Assembly (NCBI RefSeq): GCF_015169395.1
Contig: NZ_CP063458.1
Span: 6,696,001 to 6,760,000, forward strand
Direction of reading: 5' to 3'
DNA length: 64,000 bases
From: Humisphaera borealis
GTDB lineage: Bacteria > Planctomycetota > Phycisphaerae > Tepidisphaerales > Tepidisphaeraceae
Both the position numbers and the translations under genes were made by a program. Numbering within the stretch: the stretch's first letter is position 1; the number at the start of each line of letters is the position of its first letter. Below the pieces are notes generated by a model. The model was not told the DNA's origin. It made no database searches and saw nothing but the letters and a program-made list of their open reading frames with translations. Shown here in pieces: positions 12,551-21,400 of the stretch.

Positions 12551-13987
12551 TCACGCCAAGACCTGCTTCACCACGTCCCCGCTCACATCCGTCAGCCGGA
12601 AGTTCCGCCCCATAAACGGGTAGGTCAGCCGCTTGTGGTCGAGGCCGAGCAGGTGCAGCGCGGTGGCGTGCAGGTCGGGGACGCTGACTCCGTTCTCGAC
12701 GACGTTGTAGCCGAAGTCGTCCGTCACGCCGTGGACCACGCCACCCTTCACGCCGCCGCCGGCCAGCCAGACGCTGAACGCGCGGGCGTGATGGTCGCGC
12801 CCCTTGCCGGCCTCGGCGGTGGGAGTGCGGCCGAACTCGCCGCCCCAGATCACCAGTGTGCTGTCGAGCATACCGCGGCTCTTGAGGTCGCGCAGCAGCC
12901 CGGCGATGGGCACATCGGTCTCGGCGCAATGCAGGTCGTGGTTCTTCTTGAGGTCGTCGTGCGCGTCCCACGCCTTGGGGCCTTCGTTGCCGCCGCTGTA
13001 GAGCTGCACGTACCGCACGCCACGCTCGACCAGCCGGCGGGCCAGCAGGCAGTTCCGCCCGAAGTGCTGCGATACCTTGTTGTCGATGCCGTAAAGGCTT
13101 TGCGTGGCGGCGGATTCTTTGCTGAGGTCCACCGCCTCGGCGGCGTGGGACTGCATGTGATACGCCAGCTCGTAGCTGGCGATCCGCGCCGCCAGCGCGC
13201 TTTCGCCGGGGTTCTCGGCCAAGTGCTTTTCGTTCCACTTGGAGAGTAAGTCGAGCCGGGCGCGCTGCTGCTGATCGCTCACGCCGGCCGGCGGATTAAG
13301 GTATGCGATCGGCGTCGCGCCCGACCGGAACGGCACGCCCTGGTAGTTGGCGGGCATGAAGCCGTTGGACCAGTTCATCGCGCCGTTGACCGGCGCGCCC
13401 TGGTGGTCCATCAGCACGACGAACGACGGCAGGTTGGCGTTCTCGGTCCCCAGCCCGTACGTCACCCACGACCCCATCGCCGGCCGCCCGGCGAAGCGCG
13501 ACCCCGACTGCATCTGGAACAGCGCCGGCCCGTGGTTGTTGCTCTCGCAGTGCATCGACCGGATGACCGCCAGCTCGTCGGCGAGCTTGGCGACCTCGGG
13601 GTATTTCTCGGAGATGTCGATCCCGGCCGAGCCGTACTTCTTGAACGCGTACGGAGACGGCATGGCGGCGTTCTTGGTCTTGCCCGCCATGAACGCGTCT
13701 TCAGGCCGAAAGGTAGGGATCGGTTTGCCGGCGTATTTTTCGAGCGTGGGCTTGGGGTCAAAGAGATCGATGTGGCTCGGCCCGCCGTACATGAACAGGA
13801 AGATGACGGCCTTGGCTTTCGCCGCGTAGTGGGGAACATTCGCGCCGCTGATGGATGCCGCCGAAGCCAGCGGGACACCGTTCTCGGCGGCGCGCGCCGC
13901 ATCGGCACCCATCATGCCGCGCAGGGCAAACAGCCCAAACCCCGCGCCGGTGTTGGCGAGCCATTGTCGGCGTGTCCAATTCAACAT
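12551..13987 (-). CDS. DUF1501 domain protein (Tat-exported)
   Basis: A 478-aa protein with start MLNWTRRQWLANTGAG at 13987; an upstream extension is repeat DNA. The twin-arginine signal TRRQW is typical of DUF1501 proteins, a planctomycete-rich family distantly related to sulfatases/alkaline phosphatases. Characteristic pieces are FLFMYGGPSHIDLFDPKP, MHCESNNHGPALFQMQSG, WGGEFGRTPTAE and a C-terminal DLHATALHLLGLDH. The partner gene upstream (14224-16554) encodes a cytochrome/DUF1549/DUF1553 protein; this pairing recurs throughout the phylum and suggests a shared extracytoplasmic process. Biochemical activity is unknown. Confidence 0.95.
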   Translation of the reverse strand: MLNWTRRQWLANTGAGFGLFALRGMMGADAARAAENGVPLASAASISGANVPHYAAKAKAVIFLFMYGGPSHIDLFDPKPTLEKYAGKPIPTFRPEDAFMAGKTKNAAMPSPYAFKKYGSAGIDISEKYPEVAKLADELAVIRSMHCESNNHGPALFQMQSGSRFAGRPAMGSWVTYGLGTENANLPSFVVLMDHQGAPVNGAMNWSNGFMPANYQGVPFRSGATPIAYLNPPAGVSDQQQRARLDLLSKWNEKHLAENPGESALAARIASYELAYHMQSHAAEAVDLSKESAATQSLYGIDNKVSQHFGRNCLLARRLVERGVRYVQLYSGGNEGPKAWDAHDDLKKNHDLHCAETDVPIAGLLRDLKSRGMLDSTLVIWGGEFGRTPTAEAGKGRDHHARAFSVWLAGGGVKGGVVHGVTDDFGYNVVENGVSVPDLHATALHLLGLDHKRLTYPFMGRNFRLTDVSGDVVKQVLA

Positions 13988-13997
13988 CGCGTCTCTT

Positions 13998-14042
13998 TCC
14001 CCCTCTCCCCTGTACTCGGGGGAGAGGGTTGGGGTGAGGGGC
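13998..14042. repeat. Short palindromic repeat, CTCTCCCC...GGGGAGAG type
   Basis: CCCCTCTCCCC and GGGGGAGAGG arms flank TGTACTC, followed by GGTTGGGGTGAGGGG. In the minus frame it would be read as LTPTLSPEYRGEGE, a phrase found as spurious protein starts in many bacterial genomes. It lies just upstream of the DUF1501 start. Confidence 0.75.
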
Positions 14043-14063
14043 CGAACCGAGACAACGGGAGTC

Positions 14064-14178
14064 TTTAAGGAGCCGCGCACGGAGTGTACTCACGAAGTAA
14101 GCGGGAACCGTGACGGTCCGGGCCCCATCCCGCTTACTGCGTGAGTACACTCCGTGCGCGGCTCCTCAAGAAATCACA
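14064..14178. repeat. Palindromic repeat family A, copy 2
   Basis: Same arms as 8855-8982 with a few changes (CACGAAGTAAGC, CTTACTGCGTGAG). It sits between the co-oriented cytochrome/DUF1553 and DUF1501 genes and is flanked on the right by a GAGGTACTCCGAAGA motif that also occurs at 20.08 kb. Confidence 0.9.
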
Positions 14179-14223
14179 ACCTCTGAGGTACTCCGAAGAA
14201 CCTACGCACAGGGCAGAGCAGGA

Positions 14224-16554
14224 TCAATCCACATACACAAACTCATTACTGTTCATCAGCACGTGGCACAAATCCGCCAGCGCCAGCTTCGCCGATTCAT
14301 CCCGCTTGCCGGCTTCCTTATGCATCGCCGTCTGCTGCGCGACGAACGCCGTCGCGTCCTTCAATCGCTCGGCGTCGATCGGGCGGGCCAGGGCCAGTTC
14401 GTACGCGAGCGCGATCTGGCCGGGGATGTCGTTGGGCACCGCGCGCTGGACTCGTACTGCGAAGTACCGCGCCTGCTCGTTCACGAACTCATCGTTCATC
14501 AGTACCAGCGCCTGCGTCGGCACCGTGCTCACGCCTCGCTCACTGCACATCTGGCTGTTTTCCGGGGCGTCGAAGAGTTCGAGGATCGGCAGCCGCAACT
14601 GTCGCTTGGCGTAAACATAGACGCTCCGCCGCCAGTGCTCGCTCGACTCCTTCGTCACGGTCGGCCACTTGTTGCGCTGGCTGGCGACGAGCAGTTCCGG
14701 CGGGATTCGCGGCTTGATGCCGGGGCCGCCCATCGTGTCATTCAGGTTCCCCGAGACCGCCAGCACCGCGTCGCGAACCGCCTCGGCCTCGAGCCGGCGT
14801 TTGCCCATCCGCCATAGCAGCCGGTTCTCAGGGTCGGCAGCGAACGCGCCCTCGCTGAACTGCGACGACTGCTGGTACGTCGCCGACGTCATGATGAGCC
14901 GGTGCATCGGCTTGAGCTGTCCGCCGCGGGCGACGAGTTCCGTCGCGAGCCAGTCGAGCAGGAGCGGATGGGTCGGCCGTTCGCCGCTGAGGCCGAAGTT
15001 GCTCGTCGTCGGCACGATGCCCCGGCCGAAATGATGCTGCCAGAGGCGATTGGCCATCACGCGCCAGGTCAGCGGGTGGTCCGGCGACGCGAGCCATCGC
15101 GCCAGCTCCGCCCGGCGGCCGGTGGAGGGCGCGTCCTTCGCCGGCTCGGCAAAGTGGGCGGCGACCGACGCCAGCGCGACGGGCACGCCGGGCTGCACTT
15201 CCGGGCCGATGTTCTTCCAGTCGCCGCGCCACAGCAGGTTCGTCTTGCGCGTTTTGGCCGAGGTTTCGACCATCGCCATGATCGCCGGGGCTTTGGGGTC
15301 GGGCTTGGCGGGTTTGGTAGCGGGTTTGGTAGCGGGCGCGGTGGTCGCCCCGGGAGCGCGGAGCCCCAGCTCCGCATTTTTGCCGGCGGAGCTGGGGCTC
15401 CGCGTTCCCAGGACCGGCCTGCCCGCGGCATCGAGCGAGACTTCTTTCTTCGTCGCGCTGTTAAAGACCGCCAGCAGCCGGTAGTAATCGGTCTGCGGGA
15501 TGGGGTCGTACTTGTGGTCGTGGCAGCGGGCGCAGCCGATCGTCAGGCCGAGAAAGACTGCCGACGAGGTGGAGATCAGGTCGTCGAGTTCATCGAGGCG
15601 GTGCTTCTCGGCCTCCTGGCCCATGTTGTCTTCGTTGCTCGGCCCGTTGCGGCAGAAGCCCGTCGCGGCAAGCGCGCCAGCGTCTCCTGGTGCAACTTCA
15701 TCACCGGCGAGCTGCTCGGCGATAAACCGGCCGTACGGCTTGTCGGCATTGAAGCTGGCGATCACGTAGTCGCGATAACGCCAGGCATTGGGGCGATCGA
15801 GGTCGTTGTGAAAGCCGGAGGAGTCGGCGTACCGCGCCAGGTCGAGCCAGTGACGCGCCCACCGCTCGCCATACCGTGGCGAAGCCAGCAGCCGGTCGAT
15901 CAGCTTCTCGTAGGCGTCGGCGGAATCGTCGGCGACGAACGCGCGAACCTCTTGCGGCGTCGGTGGCAGGCCGGTCAGGTCGAACGTCGCCCTGCGGATG
16001 AGCGTCACCCGATCCGCCGTCGGCGACGGCTTCAATCCCCTGGCCTCCAGCTCGGCCAATACGAACGCATCGATCGAATTGCGCGCCCACGCCTTGTCCT
16101 TCGTGGCTGGCGGATCGACGCGTTTCATGGGCTGAAACGACCAGTGATTCTGCGAGGGTAATGTCGTCGGCGCGGCCGGCGGCGCAGTGGCCTTCAGGCC
16201 GTTAATCCATTGGGCGATCGTGGCAATATCATCCGCCGCCAACTGCTTCTTCGGCGGCATGTGCGGGTCGGACTTGGCGTCGAGCAGCTGAACCAGCAGG
16301 CTCTGCGAAGCCGCCCCGGCGACAACGACGGGGCCGGAACTCGCGCCTTCGAGCACCTTCGCGCGCGAGGTCAGGTCCAGACCCGACTTCTTCTTCGCGC
16401 CACCGTGGCACTCGACACAGTGGGCGGCCAGGACGGGTTGGACGGATTTGTCGAAGGCGGGATCGATGTCGGCGGCGCGGGTGGCGGACGACAACGCACT
16501 GAAGGCGAATATGATCAGGCAGGCGCGGAAAGTGTCTGTCCGTAGTCGATGCAC
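14224..16554 (-). CDS. Planctomycete cytochrome c-DUF1549-DUF1553 protein
   Basis: A 776-aa protein with start MHRLRTDTFRACLIIFAFSA at 16554, a signal peptide. Next comes a PSCyt1-type cytochrome domain with the heme c site C46-V-E-C49-H50, then a WSFQPM stretch opening the DUF1549 (PSCyt2) domain (about 150-360) and a C-terminal DUF1553 (PSD1) domain (about 480-750) with RELAN-like features such as WRVMANRLWQHHFGRG and STVPTQALVLMND. A second CxxCH (CARCHDH) lies within DUF1549. It is predicted to act outside the cytoplasm, possibly in electron transfer linked to degradation of large substrates. It is co-directional with the DUF1501 gene at 12551-13987. Confidence 0.95.
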   Translation of the reverse strand: MHRLRTDTFRACLIIFAFSALSSATRAADIDPAFDKSVQPVLAAHCVECHGGAKKKSGLDLTSRAKVLEGASSGPVVVAGAASQSLLVQLLDAKSDPHMPPKKQLAADDIATIAQWINGLKATAPPAAPTTLPSQNHWSFQPMKRVDPPATKDKAWARNSIDAFVLAELEARGLKPSPTADRVTLIRRATFDLTGLPPTPQEVRAFVADDSADAYEKLIDRLLASPRYGERWARHWLDLARYADSSGFHNDLDRPNAWRYRDYVIASFNADKPYGRFIAEQLAGDEVAPGDAGALAATGFCRNGPSNEDNMGQEAEKHRLDELDDLISTSSAVFLGLTIGCARCHDHKYDPIPQTDYYRLLAVFNSATKKEVSLDAAGRPVLGTRSPSSAGKNAELGLRAPGATTAPATKPATKPAKPDPKAPAIMAMVETSAKTRKTNLLWRGDWKNIGPEVQPGVPVALASVAAHFAEPAKDAPSTGRRAELARWLASPDHPLTWRVMANRLWQHHFGRGIVPTTSNFGLSGERPTHPLLLDWLATELVARGGQLKPMHRLIMTSATYQQSSQFSEGAFAADPENRLLWRMGKRRLEAEAVRDAVLAVSGNLNDTMGGPGIKPRIPPELLVASQRNKWPTVTKESSEHWRRSVYVYAKRQLRLPILELFDAPENSQMCSERGVSTVPTQALVLMNDEFVNEQARYFAVRVQRAVPNDIPGQIALAYELALARPIDAERLKDATAFVAQQTAMHKEAGKRDESAKLALADLCHVLMNSNEFVYVD

Positions 16555-16597
16555 ACACGCTGCTACCGGGGGTTGGGTGGAAGCGTTGCCCAGGATC

Positions 16598-16703
16598 GGT
16601 TAGCCGCGACCCGAAGGGGAGCGCGACGAACACCAACGACCACCACCGTCCAGCGACGTCCGACTTCCGCGCCGTCGCGCTCCCCTTCGGGTCGCGGCTA
16701 ACC
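16598..16703. repeat. 31-bp perfect inverted repeat
   Basis: Arms 16598-16628 and 16673-16703 (core TTAGCCGCGACCCGAAGGGG) flank a 44-bp loop. The repeat begins 43 bp upstream of the cytochrome gene start and ends 4 bp before the stop of the ABC ATPase gene, so it nearly fills the gap. Its sequence is unrelated to families A and B. Confidence 0.85.
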
Positions 16704-16707
16704 AGGC

Positions 16708-17481
16708 TCACAACCCCGTCACCACCACCGGCGGTTTGCCTTCGCGGTCAATCCGTTCCATCGGCACGCCGTACACCCTCTCGAGCAGTGTCGGCTGAAG
16801 GACTTGCGATACCGTTCCTTCGGCGGCCACCCGGCCGTCGGCGAGGAGCACCAACCGGTCGGCAAACATGCCGGCGAGGTTGAGGTCGTGAGACGCCAGC
16901 AGCACGCCAATGCCGCGTTCCCGCGCCCACCGCCGCAGCAGGCGGGCGAGCTCGACCTGGTGCTTGAGGTCGAGAAAGGTGTTGGGCTCGTCGAGAAGCA
17001 TCGCGCGGGGTTCTTGCACGAGGCACCGGCCGAGGAAGACACGCTGTCGCTGCCCGCCGGAGAGTGCCGACATGCGACGGCCGAGCAGTTCGGTCAGTTC
17101 CAGGTCGGCCGCCGAGCGCTCAACGACTTCGGCATCGCGCGGGGATTCGAGCCCGAACGCGCCCCAGTAGGGCGACCGGCCCAGCGAGAGCGCATCACGC
17201 ACGGTTTGCGTTGCATCCCACAACGGCGTTTGTGGAAGATAGGCCGCCGTTCGGGCCAAGGCGCGCGGTTGCCACTGCGGCAGCGGTTTACCGTCCCAGG
17301 TGATCGATCCCGTGGTGGTCGCGAGTTGCCCCAGAAGGCACCGCAGCAGCGTGCTCTTGCCCGAACCGTTGGGTCCCAGGAGTGCAACAATCTCACCGGC
17401 GGCGAGCGAGAGGGACAGCTCGCGCAGCACAGGCGTCGCGCCGTAAGAGGAGGTGAGATTGGTTGCGTTGAGTAGTGTCAG
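16708..17481 (-). CDS. ABC transporter ATP-binding protein, iron-siderophore/cobalamin type
   Basis: Energises uptake through the FecCD permease encoded next door. Walker A GPNGSGKST, Q-loop YLPQTP, signature LSGGQRQR, Walker B AMLLDEP and the switch ASHD are all intact. The first familiar start is GTG 17430, but that truncates the conserved first strand. Reading upstream gives LTLLNATNLTSSYGATPVLR from a CTG at 17481, with AAGGAG 9 nt before it, so I take CTG as a likely start (257 aa). The SD lies at the very edge of repeat family B. Operon order is binding lipoprotein, permease, ATPase. Substrate could be a ferric siderophore, heme or B12; no riboswitch is visible. Confidence 0.9.
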   Translation of the reverse strand: MTLLNATNLTSSYGATPVLRELSLSLAAGEIVALLGPNGSGKSTLLRCLLGQLATTTGSITWDGKPLPQWQPRALARTAAYLPQTPLWDATQTVRDALSLGRSPYWGAFGLESPRDAEVVERSAADLELTELLGRRMSALSGGQRQRVFLGRCLVQEPRAMLLDEPNTFLDLKHQVELARLLRRWARERGIGVLLASHDLNLAGMFADRLVLLADGRVAAEGTVSQVLQPTLLERVYGVPMERIDREGKPPVVVTGL

Positions 17482-17493
17482 ATGACAGTTCTC

Positions 17494-17649
17494 CTTTTAG
17501 CGCCATCCCCGAAGGGGTGGGCTCGGCGCAGATTGCGCGACGATCAGAATGAACCCGACAGCGCTCATCATTCCCGTCGATCCATCTCGAACTTCTCTAT
17601 CCGTCGCACGGGTCGCGCCGATCCCACCCCTTCGGGGATGGCGCTAAAA
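17494..17649. repeat. Palindromic repeat family B, complete copy 1
   Basis: Arms TTTTAGCGCCATCCCCGAAG...GTGGG (from 17494) and the reverse complement (17623-17649) enclose about 100 bp. The same arms with a different centre are found at 63641-63776. It lies between the permease and ATPase genes of one operon. Confidence 0.9.
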
Positions 17650-17680
17650 AGGGTAGTCACATCGGTGACCGATCCACTCA

Positions 17681-18709
17681 TCACCCGCGGCGCGTCTTCA
17701 GCAACAGCATCAGGAAAAACGGTCCACCAACCAATCCCGTGAGAACGCCGACCGGCAGTGCCGTCCCCGCAGCGCCGGGACGGGAGAGCACTCTCGTCGC
17801 TGCATCGGCGACCGCAAGCAATCCGGCACCCAGCGCCGTGGCCAGCGGCAGCAGCTTGCGGGGGTCGTTGCCGACGAGCAGTCTCGCCAGGTGCGGGCAG
17901 ACGAGGCCGACGAAACCGATCGGCCCGCTGACCGACACCGCCGCCGCCGTCACCAGGCTCGCGACGATCAGCGCGGTCCACCGCAGGCGGTTCACGCGAA
18001 CGCCCAGGGCTTCGGCCTCGGCGTCGGACAGGGCGGCGACATGCAGCTTGCCGCCGGCGTAGAGCATGACCGCCCAGCCGATCGCCACGCAAACGGCGGC
18101 GGCGACCTTGTGGCCGGTTGGCAGCGTCTGCTGCAAGCCGCCGACGAGCAGCGCGAGCGGTCCGCCGGGGGTGGCGGGGTCTTTCACGAGCGCGTTGAGC
18201 AGCAGGAAGACGGCACCGTTGACGGCATTGACGATCACGCCGACGAGCAGAAGCGTGACGGGTTCCAGCCGGCCGCGCTGCGTCGCCAGCAGAAAGACGA
18301 TGGCTACCGTTGCCACCGCGCCGACGAAAGCGAACACCTGCTGGCCGAGATACTGCTCGCCGGCCATGAACGCGAGCAGGGCGGTCGCCGCGGGAAACTG
18401 CCAGAGGTACGAGAACAGCGTCGCACCGGAACTGACGCCAAGCAGGTAAGGGTCTGCGAGCGGGTTTCTAAGAACCGCCTGGTAGACGACGCCGGCCGAA
18501 GCGAGCGCCGCGCCGACGAGCGAGGCGAGAAGCACGCCGTCCAGGCGAATGCGGTAGATCACACGGTCGGCAGGCCAGGCAATCTGTCCGGTCGACCCGA
18601 CGGCCAGGCACGCCGCGGCGAGCAGCATCCAGACGGCGACGCTAAGCAGCAGTGTGACGAAGAGGCGGCGTCCGCTCCACCGCGCATCGCCGGAGGCGAG
18701 GGAGGTCAT
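17681..18709 (-). CDS. FecCD-family ABC transporter permease
   Basis: A 342-aa polytopic membrane protein with start MTSLASGDARWSG at 18709. About ten hydrophobic segments, with the family motifs RLDGVLLASLVGAALASAG, NPLADPYLLGVSSGA and GPIGFVGLVCPHLARLLVG near the ATPase-coupling region. This family imports ferric siderophores, heme or cobalamin. The start codon overlaps the stop of the binding-protein gene in an ATGA, a sign of translational coupling. Downstream, the ATPase gene is separated by a family-B palindrome. Confidence 0.95.
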   Translation of the reverse strand: MTSLASGDARWSGRRLFVTLLLSVAVWMLLAAACLAVGSTGQIAWPADRVIYRIRLDGVLLASLVGAALASAGVVYQAVLRNPLADPYLLGVSSGATLFSYLWQFPAATALLAFMAGEQYLGQQVFAFVGAVATVAIVFLLATQRGRLEPVTLLLVGVIVNAVNGAVFLLLNALVKDPATPGGPLALLVGGLQQTLPTGHKVAAAVCVAIGWAVMLYAGGKLHVAALSDAEAEALGVRVNRLRWTALIVASLVTAAAVSVSGPIGFVGLVCPHLARLLVGNDPRKLLPLATALGAGLLAVADAATRVLSRPGAAGTALPVGVLTGLVGGPFFLMLLLKTRRG

Positions 18710-19980
18710 GCGGCCTCCGGCGTGGAAGAGATCACCACGGAGGCACGGAGACACGGAGGGCAGCGCGCAGCATGTCGCTCCCACTTGTCATCCTGAGTCC
18801 TCACGCGGCGCGACGCACCCGCGTGCGATGAAAACATCTCCGGTGCCACGGGTCGGCGGTACTCCGCAGACCCGTGCGCGAGTCGGGCCAAGACACGGGT
18901 CTCCGGAGTACCGGCGACCCGTGGCACCGGTTCGCGAGTCACTTTCAGAACAGGTACCCCGAATGGCCCCAGGATGACAGATGGCAACATGCTCCAGGTT
19001 GCCCTCCGTGTCTCCGTGCCTCCGTGGTGATCTCTTTCCTCGTTTGCCGACTTCTCCGGATGCAATGCCGCCGCAAACCGCTCGGCGATGTTGCCCACGT
19101 TCAGTCCCGGCCAGAGCAGATATTCCTCGGTCAGATAATGGACCTGTCCCGCGTTCTGTGCCGCGACCGGCATCGTCTGCCAGAAGTCCCTGGCCTTGGC
19201 GACCACCTGTGGCGACGCGGCGGGAAGCAGGTTCAACACGGCATCGGGGTTCAGGTTCAGCAGCAGCTCGCGGTCGAGGGTGGGATAGCTGTTGTCGTCG
19301 TAGCCGGGACCGGAAAGCACGTTCTTCCCGCCGGCGATCGTCAGGACGTCGTCCAGAAAGTTCCCGCCGCCGACGGCTTCCAGCGGGGTGTCGGTTCGGC
19401 TGATGAGCGTCCGCACCGGCGGCTTGCCGGCGACGCGCGCCGCGACCGCCGTCAGTTGCGCGCGGAGCTTTGTCGCGGCGGCCGTCGCCTTGGCAGGTTC
19501 GCCGATCGCCGTGCCGAGTTGGTCAAGTGCCTTATAGATATGGTCCAGGCGGTTGATCTCGACGTTGATCAGCCGAATGCCATAGCCCGCCGCCCGGTCG
19601 GCCAGGCCGGTGGGCATCTTGTCGGCGCGGAACTGGACGATCAGCACGGCCGGCCGAAGCTCGGCGATCTTCTCCCAGTCGATGGTCCGATAATCACCGA
19701 CGCCCGGCAGGTCGCGCGTTTCGCCGCGGGTCTGATCGAAGTTGCTGACGGCGACCAGGTGGTCTTTGGCACCCATGCCCACGATCAGGTCTGTCGCCGC
19801 CGGCGAGATGGAGGCGACCGTCACTTTGCCCGGCGAGGTGGCGGGGTTCTGCGCCGATCTGCGGTCGCAACCGACGACGGCCCCCACGACGACGACCAGG
19901 CAGAAACAAAGTACCACCACCGAGCCCCAAGCCCCGCGGCAACCGGCGGCAGAGCTTTGATTTAGGGTCGGAATCGCCAT
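18706..19980 (-). CDS. Periplasmic-binding lipoprotein of FecCD-type ABC transporter, with repeat-derived C-terminal tail
   Basis: A 424-aa frame with start MAIPTLNQSSAAG at 19980 (ATG 20010 is possible). A long hydrophobic stretch ends in a VVGC lipobox. Two helical-backbone BtuF/FhuD lobes follow, with ASISPAATDLIVGMGA, TIDWEKIAELRPAVLIVQ and LLLNLNPDAVLNLLPA. The expected protein ends around LHPEKSANEE. The frame then continues for about 107 codons through nested palindromic repeats (HHGGTETRR ... CPPCLRASVVISS) and stops in an ATGA overlapping the permease start. Function as the substrate-binding component is clear; the tail is almost certainly repeat-encoded. Confidence 0.88.
   Translation of the reverse strand: MAIPTLNQSSAAGCRGAWGSVVVLCFCLVVVVGAVVGCDRRSAQNPATSPGKVTVASISPAATDLIVGMGAKDHLVAVSNFDQTRGETRDLPGVGDYRTIDWEKIAELRPAVLIVQFRADKMPTGLADRAAGYGIRLINVEINRLDHIYKALDQLGTAIGEPAKATAAATKLRAQLTAVAARVAGKPPVRTLISRTDTPLEAVGGGNFLDDVLTIAGGKNVLSGPGYDDNSYPTLDRELLLNLNPDAVLNLLPAASPQVVAKARDFWQTMPVAAQNAGQVHYLTEEYLLWPGLNVGNIAERFAAALHPEKSANEERDHHGGTETRRATWSMLPSVILGPFGVPVLKVTREPVPRVAGTPETRVLARLAHGSAEYRRPVAPEMFSSHAGASRRVRTQDDKWERHAARCPPCLRASVVISSTPEAA
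18727..19034. repeat. Three nested palindromes inside the 3' end of the binding-protein gene
   Basis: Outer arms (18727-18762 and 18999-19034) have the core CACGGAGGCACGGAGACACG. Middle arms are TGTCATCCTG (18786-18795) and its complement (18970-18979). Inner arms (18841-18875 and 18893-18930) have GGTGCCACGGGTC and match imperfectly. The three layers look like successive insertions of repeat DNA at the centre of an older palindrome. Confidence 0.85.
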
Positions 19981-20079
19981 TGCCGCAGAGCGTAGAAGCG
20001 ATCGAGGCATGGTGTCAAACCGAGGTGCGACCAGGGATCGGCGCAGACACTCCAAGGGTCATGCAGCTTGCAAGAGCCC

Positions 20080-20147
20080 GAGGTACTCCGAAGCGCCGGA
20101 TTCTCGTCGTGATCGAGCCCTGTGAATCCGGGTCCTCGGAGTACCTC
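20080..20147. repeat. 24-bp imperfect inverted repeat
   Basis: Arms 20080-20103 and 20124-20147 (core GAGGTACTCCGA, then CCGGATTC) lie upstream of the binding-lipoprotein gene and the divergent gene at 20264. The GAGGTACTCCGA core also follows family A copy 2 at about 14185. Confidence 0.8.
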
Positions 20148-20263
20148 AGACCCCGGCGTCGCAACGGCGCGAATGGTGCGAGACTTCACGCAGTTCCGCG
20201 CAATCCAACTTTCACACGATTCCATTCAAGAATCCCGGTTGTCGTGGACCGATAGTTTTCAGC

Positions 20264-21205
20264 ATGACAACCCTCAGCACACTCATCGGAGCGTCTCATC
20301 CGTCCTTCGGTCTCGGCGGGTCGGCTGGGGCGAAGTCTGGTTTCTGGAAGCGTATCGGCGGCGTCTTCCGGTGGCGCCGTAACAGCGCGGCCGAACTCGG
20401 ATCCGAACGAAGCACTGCCGAGTCGGAAGCCAACGACGAACAGACCGAGGTCGCCGTCGCGGCCGCCGCGATGAACAAGGTCGTCGATGACGACGAACTC
20501 GACGCGCTCGGTTTTGAGCTGCAGCCTCACGGTGCCCACACGATTGACGAAGACCTCGACGCCGGGTTCGGCGACCTGCTTCCCCCGGAACCGCCGTCCC
20601 GCCGCCAGGTCCGCACCAACAGCAAGCCCGACTCGGCGGTTGACGAAGTCCGTGCCGGCATGAGCGCACTGGCGTCGCTGCTCACCGGCATCCAGCAGCA
20701 CATGGAGAAGCAGGACGCCCGCCAGGAAGAGCTCGCCGAGCGGCAACGCGAAGTCGTCGCCTGCCTGAGCCACCTGCCGATGGCGTCGGCGATCCAGAAT
20801 GAATCGCTGTCGGCGATTCGCGAACAAATCACCCAGGGCGTCGCCACGCAGACGCGCCTCTGCTCGGCCCTCGAGCGCCTCGGCGGCCTGCAGGAGACGA
20901 CCGGCGACGCGCTGACGTCGATCACCCGGCGCATCGACCAGATGGACGCCCGCGACGCGAATTTCGCCAGCAGCATGGAGAAGGTGTGCGATGCGATGCA
21001 GACCGTCAGCCGGGCGAGCGAAACCGGCGCGATCGTGCTGGAACGCGTCCGCAACACCCTCGCCAGCCAGCAGGACGGCATCAGCACCACCCTCGACAAG
21101 CACCAGAACCGGTTCAACGCACTGATGGCGGTTGCGATCGCGGTCTCTGTCGCCGCACTGGCGGTGGTCGCGGGTGTGGGATATTTGGTGCTGTCTAAGC
21201 TGTGA
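20264..21205 (+). CDS. Hypothetical coiled-coil protein with C-terminal membrane anchor
   Basis: A 313-aa protein with no family I recognise. Residues 1-40 are Gly/Ser-rich with a basic patch (WKRIGGVFRWRR). Residues 45-125 are acidic and Pro-rich, probably disordered. Residues 130-285 are long heptad-like helices with many Gln/Glu/Arg (MEKQDARQEELAERQREVV and later TTLDKHQNRFN). The last 25 residues are strongly hydrophobic (ALMAVAIAVSVAALAVVAGV) and end in SKL, giving a tail anchor. The layout suggests a cytoplasmic scaffold tethered to the membrane. It is divergent from the ABC transporter operon. Confidence 0.75.
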   Translation: MTTLSTLIGASHPSFGLGGSAGAKSGFWKRIGGVFRWRRNSAAELGSERSTAESEANDEQTEVAVAAAAMNKVVDDDELDALGFELQPHGAHTIDEDLDAGFGDLLPPEPPSRRQVRTNSKPDSAVDEVRAGMSALASLLTGIQQHMEKQDARQEELAERQREVVACLSHLPMASAIQNESLSAIREQITQGVATQTRLCSALERLGGLQETTGDALTSITRRIDQMDARDANFASSMEKVCDAMQTVSRASETGAIVLERVRNTLASQQDGISTTLDKHQNRFNALMAVAIAVSVAALAVVAGVGYLVLSKL

Positions 21206-21225
21206 CTTTTGGCGCATCCAGCATT

Positions 21226-21391
21226 GGTGGGGCAGTCATTCTTGTCTGCCGCGTTCCCGCGATGCCGGCATTCCTGCCTGCTTGAGCGGGAACGCGTCCC
21301 ATCGGCGAATCACACGTCGCTTCGATGATCTCGACCGGGCAGGAATGCCCGGCCCCCGGTCATCGAGGCAGGCAGGAATGCCTGCCCCACC
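21226..21391. repeat. Imperfect inverted repeat (GGTGGGGCAG...CTGCCCCACC)
   Basis: Outer arms GGTGGGGCAG with CATTC and TGTCTGCC at 21226, and GGCAGGAATGCCTGCCCCACC ending at 21391. Inside are further short complementary pieces such as GCGGGAACGCG and GGAATGCCCGGCC. It lies between two convergent genes. Confidence 0.75.
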
Positions 21392-21400
21392 GGGGTTCCA

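Noticed and set aside
19981-20263. Cobalamin riboswitch upstream of the ABC transporter operon
   Set aside because: Neither the B12-box nor the expected helices could be recognised; the region is taken up by a short inverted repeat.
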